Below, piece by piece: positions 9,164 through 16,946 of a stretch of 64,000 bases of DNA (its first letter is position 1; every line of letters starts with the position of its first letter). The stretch is taken from assembly GCF_012927305.1 (NCBI RefSeq), contig NZ_JABBGH010000001.1, positions 248,001 through 312,000 of the forward strand. Direction: 5' to 3'. Source of the stretch: Hymenobacter polaris. Its GTDB lineage: Bacteria > Bacteroidota > Bacteroidia > Cytophagales > Hymenobacteraceae. A model generated the notes under the pieces. It was not told the DNA's origin. It worked only from the letters and a program-made list of their open reading frames with translations, and made no database searches. The translations under genes were made by a program, and so were the position numbers.

Positions 9164-9247
9164 CGTCATGCGGCGCTTGCCGAAGTAGCTCTCCCGCGCC
9201 CCTAGGGTATCGTTCGGGAAAGCTGCTACGGTAAGCGTAGCATGATG
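9164..9247. repeat. Degenerate copy of intergenic palindrome family A
   Basis: It keeps the layout of the intact copies (GTCATGC...GCTTGCCGAAG...CTCTCCCG, a CCCTAGGG core, then the inverted arm), but both arms have several changes. The right arm ends in the ATGATG used as the start of the next gene. Confidence 0.65.
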
Positions 9248-10036
9248 TTCTATTTTTGCCATTCGTCACTTGTTGCTCGTCACTTGTCAGTAGCCACTTA
9301 CGCCCACCGCAAGCAGCAGCTATACCTGGTGCTGAGCGCTATTTTTTTGGTGAACGCGCTGCTGGCCGAAATCATCGGGGTCAAGATTTTCTCGGTGGAG
9401 AAAACTTTTGGCCTCACCGGCAACCTCACGGCGGGCGTGCTGGTTTGGCCCATTGTGTTCGTCACCACCGACGTTATCAACGAGTACTTCGGGCGGCGCG
9501 GGGTGCTGCGCGTCAGCTTTCTCACGGCCGGGCTGCTGCTCTACGCGTTCCTCGTTATTTACGGCACTACCAAGCTGGCCCCGGCCGACTTCTGGCTGGC
9601 CGTAAACAAGACCGATGCCCTAGGGCGCCCCTTCGACATCGAGTTTGCTTACCAAAGCATTTTCCGGCAGGGCCTCGGTATCATCGTGGGCTCGCTGGTG
9701 GCGTTCATCATTGGGCAGGTGCTCGATGCCAGCGTGTTCCAGGCCTTTCGGCGCGTTACGGGCAGCAAGTACATCTGGCTGCGCGCCACCGGCTCTACGC
9801 TCATCTCGCAGCTCGTGGACAGCTTCGTGGTGCTCTACGTGGCATTTTACGTGTTCGGCAACTGGACGATGGCCCAGGTGCTGGCCGTGGCCAAGTTCAA
9901 CTACTGGTATAAATTCGCCGCCGCCATCCTACTCACGCCGCTGCTCTACTTAGCGCATTACCTCATCGACCGCTACCTAGGCCCCCAAGAAACGGCCGAG
10001 GTGCAAGAAGCGGCATTGAAAGATAGGGGGATGTAG
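9242..10036 (+). CDS. Queuosine precursor transporter (VUT/YhhQ family)
   Basis: An integral membrane protein of 264 residues that by family imports queuosine precursors (preQ0/preQ1) for tRNA modification. 'NALLAEIIGVKIFS', 'WPIVFVTTDVINEYFG' and the late 'GSTLISQLVDSF' match the YhhQ/VUT family; about six hydrophobic segments are visible. The annotated start (ATGATG at 9242) lies in the arm of a degenerate palindrome and gives about 20 extra residues before the family start, so the real start could be further in. Salvage genes for queuosine are not next to it. Confidence 0.85.
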   Translation: MMFYFCHSSLVARHLSVATYAHRKQQLYLVLSAIFLVNALLAEIIGVKIFSVEKTFGLTGNLTAGVLVWPIVFVTTDVINEYFGRRGVLRVSFLTAGLLLYAFLVIYGTTKLAPADFWLAVNKTDALGRPFDIEFAYQSIFRQGLGIIVGSLVAFIIGQVLDASVFQAFRRVTGSKYIWLRATGSTLISQLVDSFVVLYVAFYVFGNWTMAQVLAVAKFNYWYKFAAAILLTPLLYLAHYLIDRYLGPQETAEVQEAALKDRGM

Positions 10037-10063
10037 AATATTTAATATCAATTACTTATAGAT

Positions 10064-10717
10064 ATGCGTACGCTATTTGTACTACTAATCGCCTGTATCC
10101 TGTTACCGCTCTGCGCGCAGGCTCAATCCACTGCGGAAGCTGGCGATTATTATATTTTAAAGGAAAATCCAGGGGTAAAAATTACCACTTGGTTTAGCTA
10201 TGTAAGCTGCAACGAGTTGCTGGCAACCAGCAAGTATGGCAAGAAATACACCTTAAAAGCTCAGTACGTAACGAGCTTACGCTGGAAGCAGCGCAGTTTC
10301 TTGACAGTGAGTGGCTTTGAGATTCGTAAAGTGTTGACCAAAGCGATAGTGGACTATGGCTTTGCTGAGGTGCTCGATACTGGCCGGGTGACGCTATTGC
10401 GCTACGACTACGCAGTTGGCATTCCATTAGTGTTGCCAATAGGTAGTAGGATACTGGCCGGGAGCTACCAAGACCCTCGCTATGTGTACCTACTGCGAGA
10501 TAGTACTGGCACGGCTGCCATACCTGTTTTTGCGCATCATGCGCGCGAGCAACGGGCCGCGCTTCGGCCCTACGTAGCTAGCCGGCCCGATTTGGTGGCA
10601 GCTCTCGAAAGCAAGCGGTTCAATGAGAATAGCTTGCCTGCTATCATCCGCTCCCTCAATTCTGGGCAACCCTTCACGCCGCCCGAGCCACCCGCCGTTT
10701 ACCTCGGTATAGACTAA
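10064..10717 (+). CDS. Hypothetical secreted protein
   Basis: 217 residues with a clear signal peptide ('FVLLIACILLPLCAQA', cleavage probably after AQA). The rest is a mixed alpha/beta sequence with no motif that I recognise. Base composition is visibly more AT-rich than in the neighbours, and there is no CCTAGG in the gene, which may mean more recent arrival. It sits 27 bases after the transporter gene and 10 bases before trpS, in the same direction, so it may be co-transcribed with them. Confidence 0.7.
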   Translation: MRTLFVLLIACILLPLCAQAQSTAEAGDYYILKENPGVKITTWFSYVSCNELLATSKYGKKYTLKAQYVTSLRWKQRSFLTVSGFEIRKVLTKAIVDYGFAEVLDTGRVTLLRYDYAVGIPLVLPIGSRILAGSYQDPRYVYLLRDSTGTAAIPVFAHHAREQRAALRPYVASRPDLVAALESKRFNENSLPAIIRSLNSGQPFTPPEPPAVYLGID

Positions 10718-10727
10718 TTTCGCCTTA

Positions 10728-11702
10728 ATGTCCCGAATCCTTACCGGCATCCAGAGCACCGGCCGGCCCCATTTGGGCAACCTGCTTGGCGCCATTCTGC
10801 CCGCCATCGAGCTGTCGAAAAACCCGGCCAACGAGTCGCTGTATTTCATCGCCGATTTGCACTCGCTCACCACCGTACGCGACCCCGCGCTGCTGCGCGC
10901 CAACACCTACGCCGTGGCCGCCGCCTGGCTGGCCTGCGGCTTCGATACCGAGAAAAACCTGTTTTACCGGCAGTCCGACGTGCCGCAGGTAACCGAGCTG
11001 ACCTGGTATCTGTCGTGCTTCACGCCCTACCCGATGCTGGCCAACGCGCACAGCTTCAAGGATAAGAGTGACAAGCTGTCGGACGTGAACGCGGGTCTCT
11101 TCACCTACCCCGTGCTGATGGCGGCCGACATCCTGCTCTACGATGCCGAGGTGGTGCCCGTGGGCAAAGACCAAGTGCAGCACCTGGAGATAGCGCGCGA
11201 CATTGCCCACGCCTTTAACGGCCGCTACGGCGACACGCTGGTGGAGCCCCAGGCCCGCGTTGATGCCGAGCTAATGACCATTCCGGGCACCGATGGCCAG
11301 AAGATGAGCAAGAGCTACGGCAACATTATCGACGTGTTCGCGCCCGAAAAGGAGCTGCTGAAAAGCATTAAAGGCATCATCTCGGACAGCACCCCGCTAG
11401 AAGCGCCCAAAGACCCTGGCAAGGACGTGACTTTCAAGCTGTACGCGCTGCTGGCCAGCCCCGAGGAAACCGCCGTGATGCGCCAGCGTTACGAGGCGGG
11501 TGGCTACGGCTACGGCCACGCCAAGCAGGCGCTGTACGAGCTGATTTTGCGCCGCTTCGCCACTGAGCGCGAGCGTTTTAACTTCTATATGAGCAACCTG
11601 CCCGAGCTGGACGCCCAGCTGGCCCTAGGGGCGCAGCGCGCCCAAGAATATGGCGCGGGCGTGCTGGCCAAGGTGCGGGCCAGGGTAGGCTACGGTAAGT
11701 GA
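10728..11702 (+). CDS. trpS: Tryptophan--tRNA ligase
   Basis: A 324-residue class I aminoacyl-tRNA synthetase that charges tRNA-Trp. The HIGH-like signature 'TGRPHLGNLLG' (about residues 11-21) and 'GTDGQKMSKSYGN' with the KMSKS loop (near 190) are intact, and 'PVGKDQVQHLEIARDIA' is typical of TrpRS. The length fits bacterial enzymes (about 330). The ATG at 10728 starts exactly before the first catalytic strand. It is followed by a perfect 54-base-arm palindrome. Confidence 0.96.
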   Translation: MSRILTGIQSTGRPHLGNLLGAILPAIELSKNPANESLYFIADLHSLTTVRDPALLRANTYAVAAAWLACGFDTEKNLFYRQSDVPQVTELTWYLSCFTPYPMLANAHSFKDKSDKLSDVNAGLFTYPVLMAADILLYDAEVVPVGKDQVQHLEIARDIAHAFNGRYGDTLVEPQARVDAELMTIPGTDGQKMSKSYGNIIDVFAPEKELLKSIKGIISDSTPLEAPKDPGKDVTFKLYALLASPEETAVMRQRYEAGGYGYGHAKQALYELILRRFATERERFNFYMSNLPELDAQLALGAQRAQEYGAGVLAKVRARVGYGK

Positions 11703-11707
11703 ATAAG

Positions 11708-11830
11708 TGAAAAAGGCGGTCATGCTGAGCGCAGCCGAAGCATCCCTATCGCGTAAGTAATCTCAAAGCGTCAGAAATTACTTACGCGATAGGGATGCTT
11801 CGGCTGCGCTCAGCATGACCGCCTTTTTCA
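11708..11830. repeat. Intergenic palindrome family A, perfect 54-base arms
   Basis: The left arm 11708-11761 and the right arm 11777-11830 are exact reverse complements around a 15-base loop. The arms hold the family core GTCATGCTGAG...GAAGCAT. The element lies between convergent genes (trpS and the minus-strand unknown) and could fold into a very stable bidirectional terminator. Confidence 0.9.
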
Positions 11831-11853
11831 TTTACCAACTCGCCAACTTGCCG

Positions 11854-12648
11854 CTACTCTACCCCGCGCTGCTGGTGCGAGAAGCTGAAGCCCACCTTGC
11901 TGCCGCGGCTAACCTGCTGATTTTCCAGCTTTTGTTTCACGCTGATTTTTTGAATGTCTTCCAGCGGCGGCGCAATCAGGTCGTTGTTGATGGCGGCAAT
12001 CATGGCGCTTTCCACAAACAGGCGCATGGCTTCGGGCGTGATGACGTTGCGGCTCATGTCGGGGCTAGGCAGCTCCAGCTGGCGCACGCCCTCCAGGTAG
12101 TAGTGGCTGTCGATGTTGACCAGCAGGCGGCCCAGCAGGTAGCCGGGGTCGTTGAGGCGCTGGTAGCGAATGCTGTCGGCCATAAAGTTGTAGGCCATGA
12201 TGTGCCCGAAGTAGCGCCGCCGAAAATCGGCTTCTACGTAGGGCGTGGCCAGCGGCGCAAAGCTATCGGGAAAGGTGATAATGTTGGAGTGCATGACGAA
12301 CACCAGCAAATCGCCGGAAAAGCGCACGTGGAACTCCATCTCGTTAATGGGTTGGTACTCAATCTTGACGCTGGCGTCGGCACCGGCCGTCACGCGTTGA
12401 GTCAGCTCTACGCACAGCGCCTGGGTGGCGTAGCGCAGCAAGTTGAAAGCCGCCAACGTAGCCCGGAAAATGGCCTGCTTAGCGCTGGCTTTCTGGCCTA
12501 AGCCCTCGGCGATGAGGTTAACGCGGTCGGGCGGCAGCTCGGCATCGGCTTCGGGACCGGTAGGGGTGGGGCGGAGCTTAGCAGCGGCTTTGGGGCGCGG
12601 CTTGCGCGGCACGGGGGCCGGCGTAGCCCCGGCGGCAGAGGAGGCCAT
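11854..12648 (-). CDS. Conserved hypothetical protein
   Basis: I start at the ATG at 12648 (264 residues); a longer frame to 12693 would add a Cys-rich hydrophobic stretch. The N-terminal ~50 residues are Ala/Pro/Lys-rich and probably disordered. The rest is a well-composed folded domain ('EYQPINEMEFHVRFSGDLL', 'FRRRYFGHIMAYNFMADSI', 'LLVNIDSHYYLEG') ending in a basic C-terminus. I do not recognise the family. The codon use looks normal for the window, so it is probably a lineage-specific Bacteroidota protein. Confidence 0.65.
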   Translation of the reverse strand: MASSAAGATPAPVPRKPRPKAAAKLRPTPTGPEADAELPPDRVNLIAEGLGQKASAKQAIFRATLAAFNLLRYATQALCVELTQRVTAGADASVKIEYQPINEMEFHVRFSGDLLVFVMHSNIITFPDSFAPLATPYVEADFRRRYFGHIMAYNFMADSIRYQRLNDPGYLLGRLLVNIDSHYYLEGVRQLELPSPDMSRNVITPEAMRLFVESAMIAAINNDLIAPPLEDIQKISVKQKLENQQVSRGSKVGFSFSHQQRGVE

Positions 12649-13018
12649 AGGCAGAAAGAGTAAGCAGCAAGCCGACGCCGAGCAACTAAGCACGCCAGCC
12701 AGGGCGTAAGTTATAGCCTAAGGGGGATTACGGCGGCGCTTTATTAGAACTGGTCGCGTGGAAAAGTCTCGCTTTCACCTTATAGTCAAGACTTTCGTGA
12801 AAATAGAGTGCCAGTGCCTGCGCACTATGGCCCGCGAAGACTCCCCTCGCAAGCTGCCCTAGATAGATGCCCCCGAGAGCCGGGCTAGCCGTGAAAAGCC
12901 CCGAATTGGTGGCGAGTGCTTTTTAAGTGCGCTATAACTATCTAGGACTATCCTCGTATTTTCATTACCGGCTACGAGAAATACGGAGTTGGTTAAGTTT
13001 ATTTCATAGCACAGAAAG

Positions 13019-13046
13019 GCTCGCTGGCTTCCAGTGAGCTTTTTTT
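13019..13046 (+). terminator. Orphan intrinsic terminator
   Basis: 'GCTCGCTGG', loop CTT, 'CCAGTGAGC', followed by seven T. This is a textbook intrinsic terminator on the plus strand with no plus-strand gene upstream of it for 1.3 kb. Confidence 0.75.
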
Positions 13047-13086
13047 CATTCAAGTAGCAATCCTGCGTGATTAGATAGCATTTTAG

Positions 13087-13130
13087 AGCAATCAGTGCGG
13101 ATTGGTGACAGCCAGTCCACGCTGATTGCT
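13087..13130. repeat. 19-pair hairpin in gene-free stretch
   Basis: 'AGCAATCAGTGCGGATTGG' and 'CCAGTCCACGCTGATTGCT' pair with a 6-base loop. On the plus strand two of the three imperfect pairs are G-U wobbles. It is followed by TTCTTTG. Confidence 0.6.
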
Positions 13131-13180
13131 TCTTTGTGTCAGGTCTCGCACCTATTGCTCTACTCCTGTGCTATGAAAAC

Positions 13181-13222
13181 AAAGTAAAAGCCCCGGCCAT
13201 TCGGCCGGGGCTTTTACTTTGC
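13181..13222. terminator. Bidirectional hairpin terminator
   Basis: 'AAAGTAAAAGCCCCGGCC' and its exact complement form a stem around a short ATTC loop, with A and T tracts on the outer sides. It could stop minus-strand transcription from the tRNA genes as well as plus-strand transcription. Confidence 0.65.
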
Positions 13223-13392
13223 GCCCAGTGGCCGCCCGACGCTCTGCTCGCCGCTCGCAACGGGTCTATGTGAGAGCCGCTGCCAGGGGCTTTTTCGCTG
13301 GCAAGGCGACGGGTTTTGGCCAGACTAGTCGGCAGGCGGTGGTAGCTGGTGTAGCAGGCGAGTTTTACGCAGGCGTTACTAGCCAGCAACTA

Positions 13393-13427
13393 AAAAGGCC
13401 CCTGGCGCAGTGCCAGGGGCCTTTTTG
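13393..13427 (-). terminator. Terminator after tRNA-Ser(TGA)
   Basis: 'AAAAAGGCCCCTGGC' and its complement form a long GC-rich stem ending in five T on the minus strand, directly next to the tRNA 3' end. Confidence 0.85.
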
Positions 13428-13512
13428 CAGAGGAGGAGGGATTCGAACCCCCGGACCTGTTACAGTCAGCGGTTTTCAAGACCGCCGCAATCGACCACTC
13501 TGCCACTCCTCT
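13428..13512 (-). tRNA. tRNA-Ser (anticodon TGA)
   Basis: A class II tRNA of 85 bases with a long variable arm. The acceptor stem AGAGGAG pairs with CTCCTCT, the anticodon stem GCGGT/ACCGC closes the loop CTTGAAA with anticodon TGA, and the T arm is GGGGG-TTCGAAT-CCCTC. CCA is not encoded. It reads UCA and other UCN codons. Confidence 0.95.
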
Positions 13513-13537
13513 GGGTCAGGTTGCTGCGCTGAATCAT

Positions 13538-13572
13538 AAAAAAGGCTTTTTCCAGCGCAGAAAAAGCCTTTT
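13538..13572 (-). terminator. Terminator between the two tRNA-Ser genes
   Basis: 'AAAAAAGGCTTTTTC' pairs with 'GAAAAAGCCTTTT' and gives a T run on the minus strand just after the 3' end of tRNA-Ser(CGA). Confidence 0.75.
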
Positions 13573-13573
13573 G

Positions 13574-13660
13574 CAGAGAGGGGGGGATTCGAACCCCCGA
13601 TACCGTTGCCGGTATAACGGATTTCGAATCCGTCGCATTCGACCACTCTGCCACCTCTCT
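13574..13660 (-). tRNA. tRNA-Ser (anticodon CGA)
   Basis: A class II tRNA of 87 bases. The acceptor stem AGAGAGG pairs with CCTCTCT, the anticodon loop is TTCGAAA with anticodon CGA (reads UCG), there is a long variable arm, and the T arm is GGGGG-TTCGAAT-CCCCC. CCA is not encoded. A Bacteroidota promoter lies 29 bases upstream. Confidence 0.95.
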
Positions 13661-13688
13661 AAAGGTTCCAAACGAGCGGTTGGGGCTG

Positions 13689-13718
13689 CAAAAGTAGGCC
13701 AGAAGTAGCTGGCGGCAA
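13689..13718 (-). promoter_or_regulatory. Promoter of the tRNA-Ser genes
   Basis: On the minus strand TTG (complement of 13716-13718) is followed after 19 bases by TACTTTTG (complement of 13689-13696), an exact match to the Bacteroidota TTG-N19-TAnnTTTG consensus. The spacing to the tRNA 5' end (29 bases) suits a short leader. Confidence 0.8.
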
Positions 13719-13773
13719 ATGCCTAGGCGGTTTTTTTTCTTACTGAGCTAGTAAGGCCCTCACAATCAGTTTG

Positions 13774-14733
13774 TCATTTTTCTTGGGGTAGCAGGCCTAG
13801 GCGGCCGGTTACGGCGTCGATGCTCACGTTGACTTCAAAGCCAATGATGAGCGTCATGCACACAAACTCCAGCCACACCATAAAGCCCACCAGCGCCCCA
13901 ATGGAGCCATAAAAGTGGTTGTAGGAGTCGAAGATGCGCACGTAGAGCGTGAAGAGAAACGACACCAAAAAGATGAGCAGCGTAGCCACCAGGGCCCCCG
14001 TCGATACGAAAGGCCACTTGTCGTGCACGGGGGGCACGAAGTAATAAATGACGCAGGTAGTGGTGAGGAACAACCCCAGGAGGGAGCCGTAGCGCAGCAC
14101 CATAATAAGGAACTCGGTGGAGCTTTCGGGCACTATTTCGTAGAACACCAGCGCGTCGATGATGAAGGTGCCGAAGAAGATGCCCGCAATGGACACCACC
14201 AGCACCAGCGCCAGCACAAACGTGAGGCCAGTGGCAATCAGGCGCTTATGAAAATAGCCCCGGTGCTTGAACCAGGGGTATTTCTTCTCAAACGCGTCGA
14301 GCAGCGCCATGATGCCGTTACTGGATAGTACCAGCGCGGCCCCGAAGCCGAAGGAGAGCAGCCCGCCGTGCGGAATGCGCACAATGTCCTCGATGGTGCT
14401 GGCCGTGGCGCTATACAATTCGTGGGGCATAATGTCGGCCAGAAACTGCAGAATGTCCACGTCCAGGTTGGGCACCGGGATGTAGGGGATGAGCGTGAAT
14501 AGGAAAATGATGGTCGGGAACAGCGCCAGCGTGAGGTTAAAAGCCATGTAGGCCGAGCGCTTCTCCAGCGAGTCGAGGCGCAGCTCGTGCAGCACGCGCT
14601 CGCCCACATCGTAGACCGAGATGCGGCCCCCGCGCAGGCGCTGCCGCTTGCCCCAGGCCATGAGCGTGCGGTAGGCGCGGTGGCGGCGCACATCGGGCAA
14701 GGTAGCGCGGCGGCGGGCGGGCGGGGCAAGCAT
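13774..14733 (-). CDS. YihY/BrkB family inner membrane protein
   Basis: 319 residues. A basic N-terminal region (about residues 1-55) is followed by the family start 'KRSAYMAFNLTLALFPTIIF' and about six transmembrane segments; 'LLSFGFGAALVLSSNGIMAL', 'YYFVPPVHDKWPF' and 'YGSIGALVGFMVWLEF' are typical. The family was once called ribonuclease BN by mistake. Its members are membrane proteins of unsettled function, possibly transporters. It is followed (downstream on the minus strand) by the tRNA region and preceded by a family A palindrome. Confidence 0.9.
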   Translation of the reverse strand: MLAPPARRRATLPDVRRHRAYRTLMAWGKRQRLRGGRISVYDVGERVLHELRLDSLEKRSAYMAFNLTLALFPTIIFLFTLIPYIPVPNLDVDILQFLADIMPHELYSATASTIEDIVRIPHGGLLSFGFGAALVLSSNGIMALLDAFEKKYPWFKHRGYFHKRLIATGLTFVLALVLVVSIAGIFFGTFIIDALVFYEIVPESSTEFLIMVLRYGSLLGLFLTTTCVIYYFVPPVHDKWPFVSTGALVATLLIFLVSFLFTLYVRIFDSYNHFYGSIGALVGFMVWLEFVCMTLIIGFEVNVSIDAVTGRLGLLPQEK

Positions 14734-14765
14734 CTTTGGCGAGTTAGGAGGTAAAAGGGATGAGT

Positions 14766-14883
14766 TAGGAGTTGCAAGGGAACGTCATGCTGAGCTTGCC
14801 GAAGCATCTCTCCCGCATTCCCTAGGGGTTGTTCGGGAGAGATGCTTCGGCAAGCTCAGCATGACGTTCCCTTGCAACTCCTA
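14766..14883. repeat. Intergenic palindrome family A
   Basis: The arms run from TAGGAGTTGCAAGGGAACG through the shared core GTCATGCTGAGCTTGCCGAA to CTCTCCCG on each side, with CCCTAGGG near the centre. It lies between two minus-strand genes, and the outer parts of the arms are unique to this copy. Confidence 0.9.
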
Positions 14884-14885
14884 GT

Positions 14886-15380
14886 TCACTGCTTGCCGAA
14901 GGCGGCCGGCGCGGGCGCGTCGGCAGGGGTGGCGCGGGCGGGGGGGCCTAGGGGGCTTTCGGTTTCGTCGGGGGTGAAGTAGGGGGCTAGCTTGTTGCGC
15001 ACACTTTCGGGCACCGGCACGGGGCGGCCGGTGGCGGTGCTCACAAACACCATCAGCGTGTGGCCGGTAGTGAGCAGCTCGCCGGCTTCGTTGGTAATTT
15101 CGTACTCGAAGTTGACCCGCGAGCCCACAGCCAGCTCGCGCAGCATTACCTTGATAATGAGTAAGTCGTCGTAGCGGGCGGGGCGCCGGAAGCGGGTTTG
15201 CAGCTCGCCCACGGGCATGCCCACGCCCTGCTCCTCTAGGTCGCGGTAGCGGATGCCGAGCTGGCGGAAGGCCTCGGTGCGGGCCACCTCGAAGTACGCC
15301 GCGTAGTTGCCGTGGTACACGTAGCCCATCTGGTCGGTTTCGGCGTAGCGCACCCTGATTTCTACGTTGGCCTGGTACAT
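14886..15380 (-). CDS. Acyl-CoA thioesterase, 4HBT (YbgC-like) family
   Basis: 164 residues with a hotdog fold. 'RVRYAETDQMGYVYHGNYAAYFEVART' spans the 4HBT signature, and the catalytic Asp is in 'AETDQMG' (near residue 16); 'GVGMPVGELQTRFRRPARYDD' continues it. These enzymes hydrolyse short-chain or aromatic acyl-CoA. In proteobacteria the homologue lies with tol-pal genes; here it does not. The last ~25 residues are Pro/Ala-rich and probably disordered. Confidence 0.9.
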   Translation of the reverse strand: MYQANVEIRVRYAETDQMGYVYHGNYAAYFEVARTEAFRQLGIRYRDLEEQGVGMPVGELQTRFRRPARYDDLLIIKVMLRELAVGSRVNFEYEITNEAGELLTTGHTLMVFVSTATGRPVPVPESVRNKLAPYFTPDETESPLGPPARATPADAPAPAAFGKQ

Positions 15381-15518
15381 AAAGCTGGAGTAAAACGCCT
15401 GCCGTAGAAGCGGAAAGGTGGTGGCAGGCGAGGTAAAAATACGGCGCCCCCGGCTGCCCCGGCCCCTAGGGTAGCGGGGCAGCCGGGGGCGCCACTCGTC
15501 AAAAGCGAGTAGCCAGCC

Positions 15519-16445
15519 CTAGGCGCGGTGCTTGCGGCGGCGCCGGCCACCGATGAGCAGCCAGGTGGCGCCGGCCACGGCCAAACTGGCCCCCACAATG
15601 GCCGCTCGCTGGGGCAGCGTATCCTTGGCGGGCGGGGGCAGGTGCTCGACGCCGCTGGCATCGGTGCGGGCGGGCTCGTGGTGGTAGCGGCCGTGGGTGG
15701 GCACCGGGTAGCTGCTGGCCAGCTTCTGCAAATCGACCAAGGCCTGCAAGCCGCTCAGGGCCGGGCCGTGGCCGCAGCCAATGTGGCGCGGCTCCAGGGC
15801 CGCCAGCTTCTGCACCGACTCGCGGCACTGCGCCCAGTTGTAGTTAAAAGGCGCGCCGGCCACGCTGATTTTGGGGATGCCCAGCAGCAGCTTGGGCAGC
15901 GACTCGTGGTCGGCGGTGGCGAAGGCATCGGCCCCGAGCAGGGTGTGGTCGGCCGCGCGGAAGAAGGCAACCTGGCCCGGCGCGTGGCCCGGCACGTGCA
16001 GCCAGCGCCAGCCCGGCAGGTAGGGTACCTCATCCGAGTCGAGGGGCAGGGGCTCTACCACGTCCTTCACGCTGGGCACTTCGCGCGGAAAAAACCGGCT
16101 GGCAAAGCCCAGCGAGCCGCCCACGGTCGGGTCGGCGGGTGGGTAAAAGGCCTGCTCCGTGATGTAGGGCAGCTCGAGCGGGTGCGCAATGACGGGCACG
16201 CCCCAGGCCTGGGCCAGCGCCGCCGCTGAGCCCACGTGGTCGAGGTGGCCGTGGGTGAGCAGGATAGCCTCGGGCTTGGCGCCGGGCCCGTAGAGCTTCT
16301 CGGCTTGGGCCCGAATGGTTTTCTCTGAGCCCGGCAGGCCCGTATCGACGAGCACCCACTGGCCCGGCTCGCCGGCATCGACAAAATAAACGTTAACAAA
16401 GCGTTGAATAAGAAGCTGGTGCACGCCAGCGGCTACCTGAGTCAT
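15519..16445 (-). CDS. MBL-fold metallo-hydrolase
   Basis: 308 residues. The zinc-binding motif 'LTHGHLDHVGS' (HxHxDH) is intact near residue 63, with later metal ligands in 'HVPGHAPGQVAFF' and 'LLGADAF', and a final His in 'IGCGHGPAL'. It is a glyoxalase-II-like subgroup; the substrate cannot be told from sequence. The last residues 'GATWLLIGGRRRRKHRA' look like a short hydrophobic segment with a basic tail, so it may be tail-anchored to the membrane. Confidence 0.88.
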   Translation of the reverse strand: MTQVAAGVHQLLIQRFVNVYFVDAGEPGQWVLVDTGLPGSEKTIRAQAEKLYGPGAKPEAILLTHGHLDHVGSAAALAQAWGVPVIAHPLELPYITEQAFYPPADPTVGGSLGFASRFFPREVPSVKDVVEPLPLDSDEVPYLPGWRWLHVPGHAPGQVAFFRAADHTLLGADAFATADHESLPKLLLGIPKISVAGAPFNYNWAQCRESVQKLAALEPRHIGCGHGPALSGLQALVDLQKLASSYPVPTHGRYHHEPARTDASGVEHLPPPAKDTLPQRAAIVGASLAVAGATWLLIGGRRRRKHRA

Positions 16446-16549
16446 GGGAAAAGGAACAAGTGAGGTAAAGAAGACTGCGCGCCTGGGGCCCGCTACCCCG
16501 GCATACGCGCCCGCCGGCCCCTAGGGTGCAAAAGGCGGCAAACCCGGCC

Positions 16550-16882
16550 TTATTTCACCGGCCGGGTACTGACGGTGCCGGTGGCTTTATCGACCTCAAA
16601 GGCGGCGCGGTTGGGCATCCGGCCCGCCCAGTCGGTGCGCGGCACCAGCACCTGGTAGTGGCTACCCACCTCTAGCACCCGCGCCGAGTCCGTCACGTAC
16701 AGCTGGCGGTTGGGCTGCTGGCTGAGGTAGTAGGCGACGGCCGCCTTGGCCGCCGCGGCCGAGGCTACCTGGCCGGCCGGCGGCACCGCCTGGGGGTTGG
16801 GGGCCTGCTGGGTGGTTTTGCCCGATTGGCAGGCGGCGAGGCCGAGCAGGCCTAGGGCCAGGCTGGTGCAAAAGGTGTTCAT
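16550..16882 (-). CDS. Small lipoprotein
   Basis: 110 residues starting at the ATG at 16882. 'ALGLLGLAACQ' is a lipobox, so the protein should be lipid-anchored in the periplasm or outer membrane. A Gln/Pro/Ala-rich linker is followed by a small domain ('AVAYYLSQQPNRQLYVTDSA') that I do not recognise. It lies between a GNAT gene and the MBL hydrolase, all on the minus strand. Confidence 0.7.
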   Translation of the reverse strand: MNTFCTSLALGLLGLAACQSGKTTQQAPNPQAVPPAGQVASAAAAKAAVAYYLSQQPNRQLYVTDSARVLEVGSHYQVLVPRTDWAGRMPNRAAFEVDKATGTVSTRPVK

Positions 16883-16946
16883 AAAGGCGGCAAGGGCTAG
16901 GGGAGCAGTGTACGCGCGAAGTGGCCCTAGGGTGCCCAAAGCTACT

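Larger units (their letters stand above)
12722..13180. other. Gene-free stretch
   Basis: About 460 bases, more AT-rich than its surroundings, with no convincing coding frame. It holds an isolated intrinsic terminator (13019-13046) and a 19-pair hairpin (13087-13130). Something short and non-coding may be transcribed here, but I cannot define its ends. Confidence 0.5.

Noticed and set aside
11708..11830. Insertion sequence or transposon end
   Set aside because: There is no transposase frame near any palindrome copy and no target-site duplication that I can see.
12859..13053. 64-codon minus-strand frame in the gene-free stretch
   Set aside because: It has no family features, runs through a strong terminator and uses codons unlike the neighbours.
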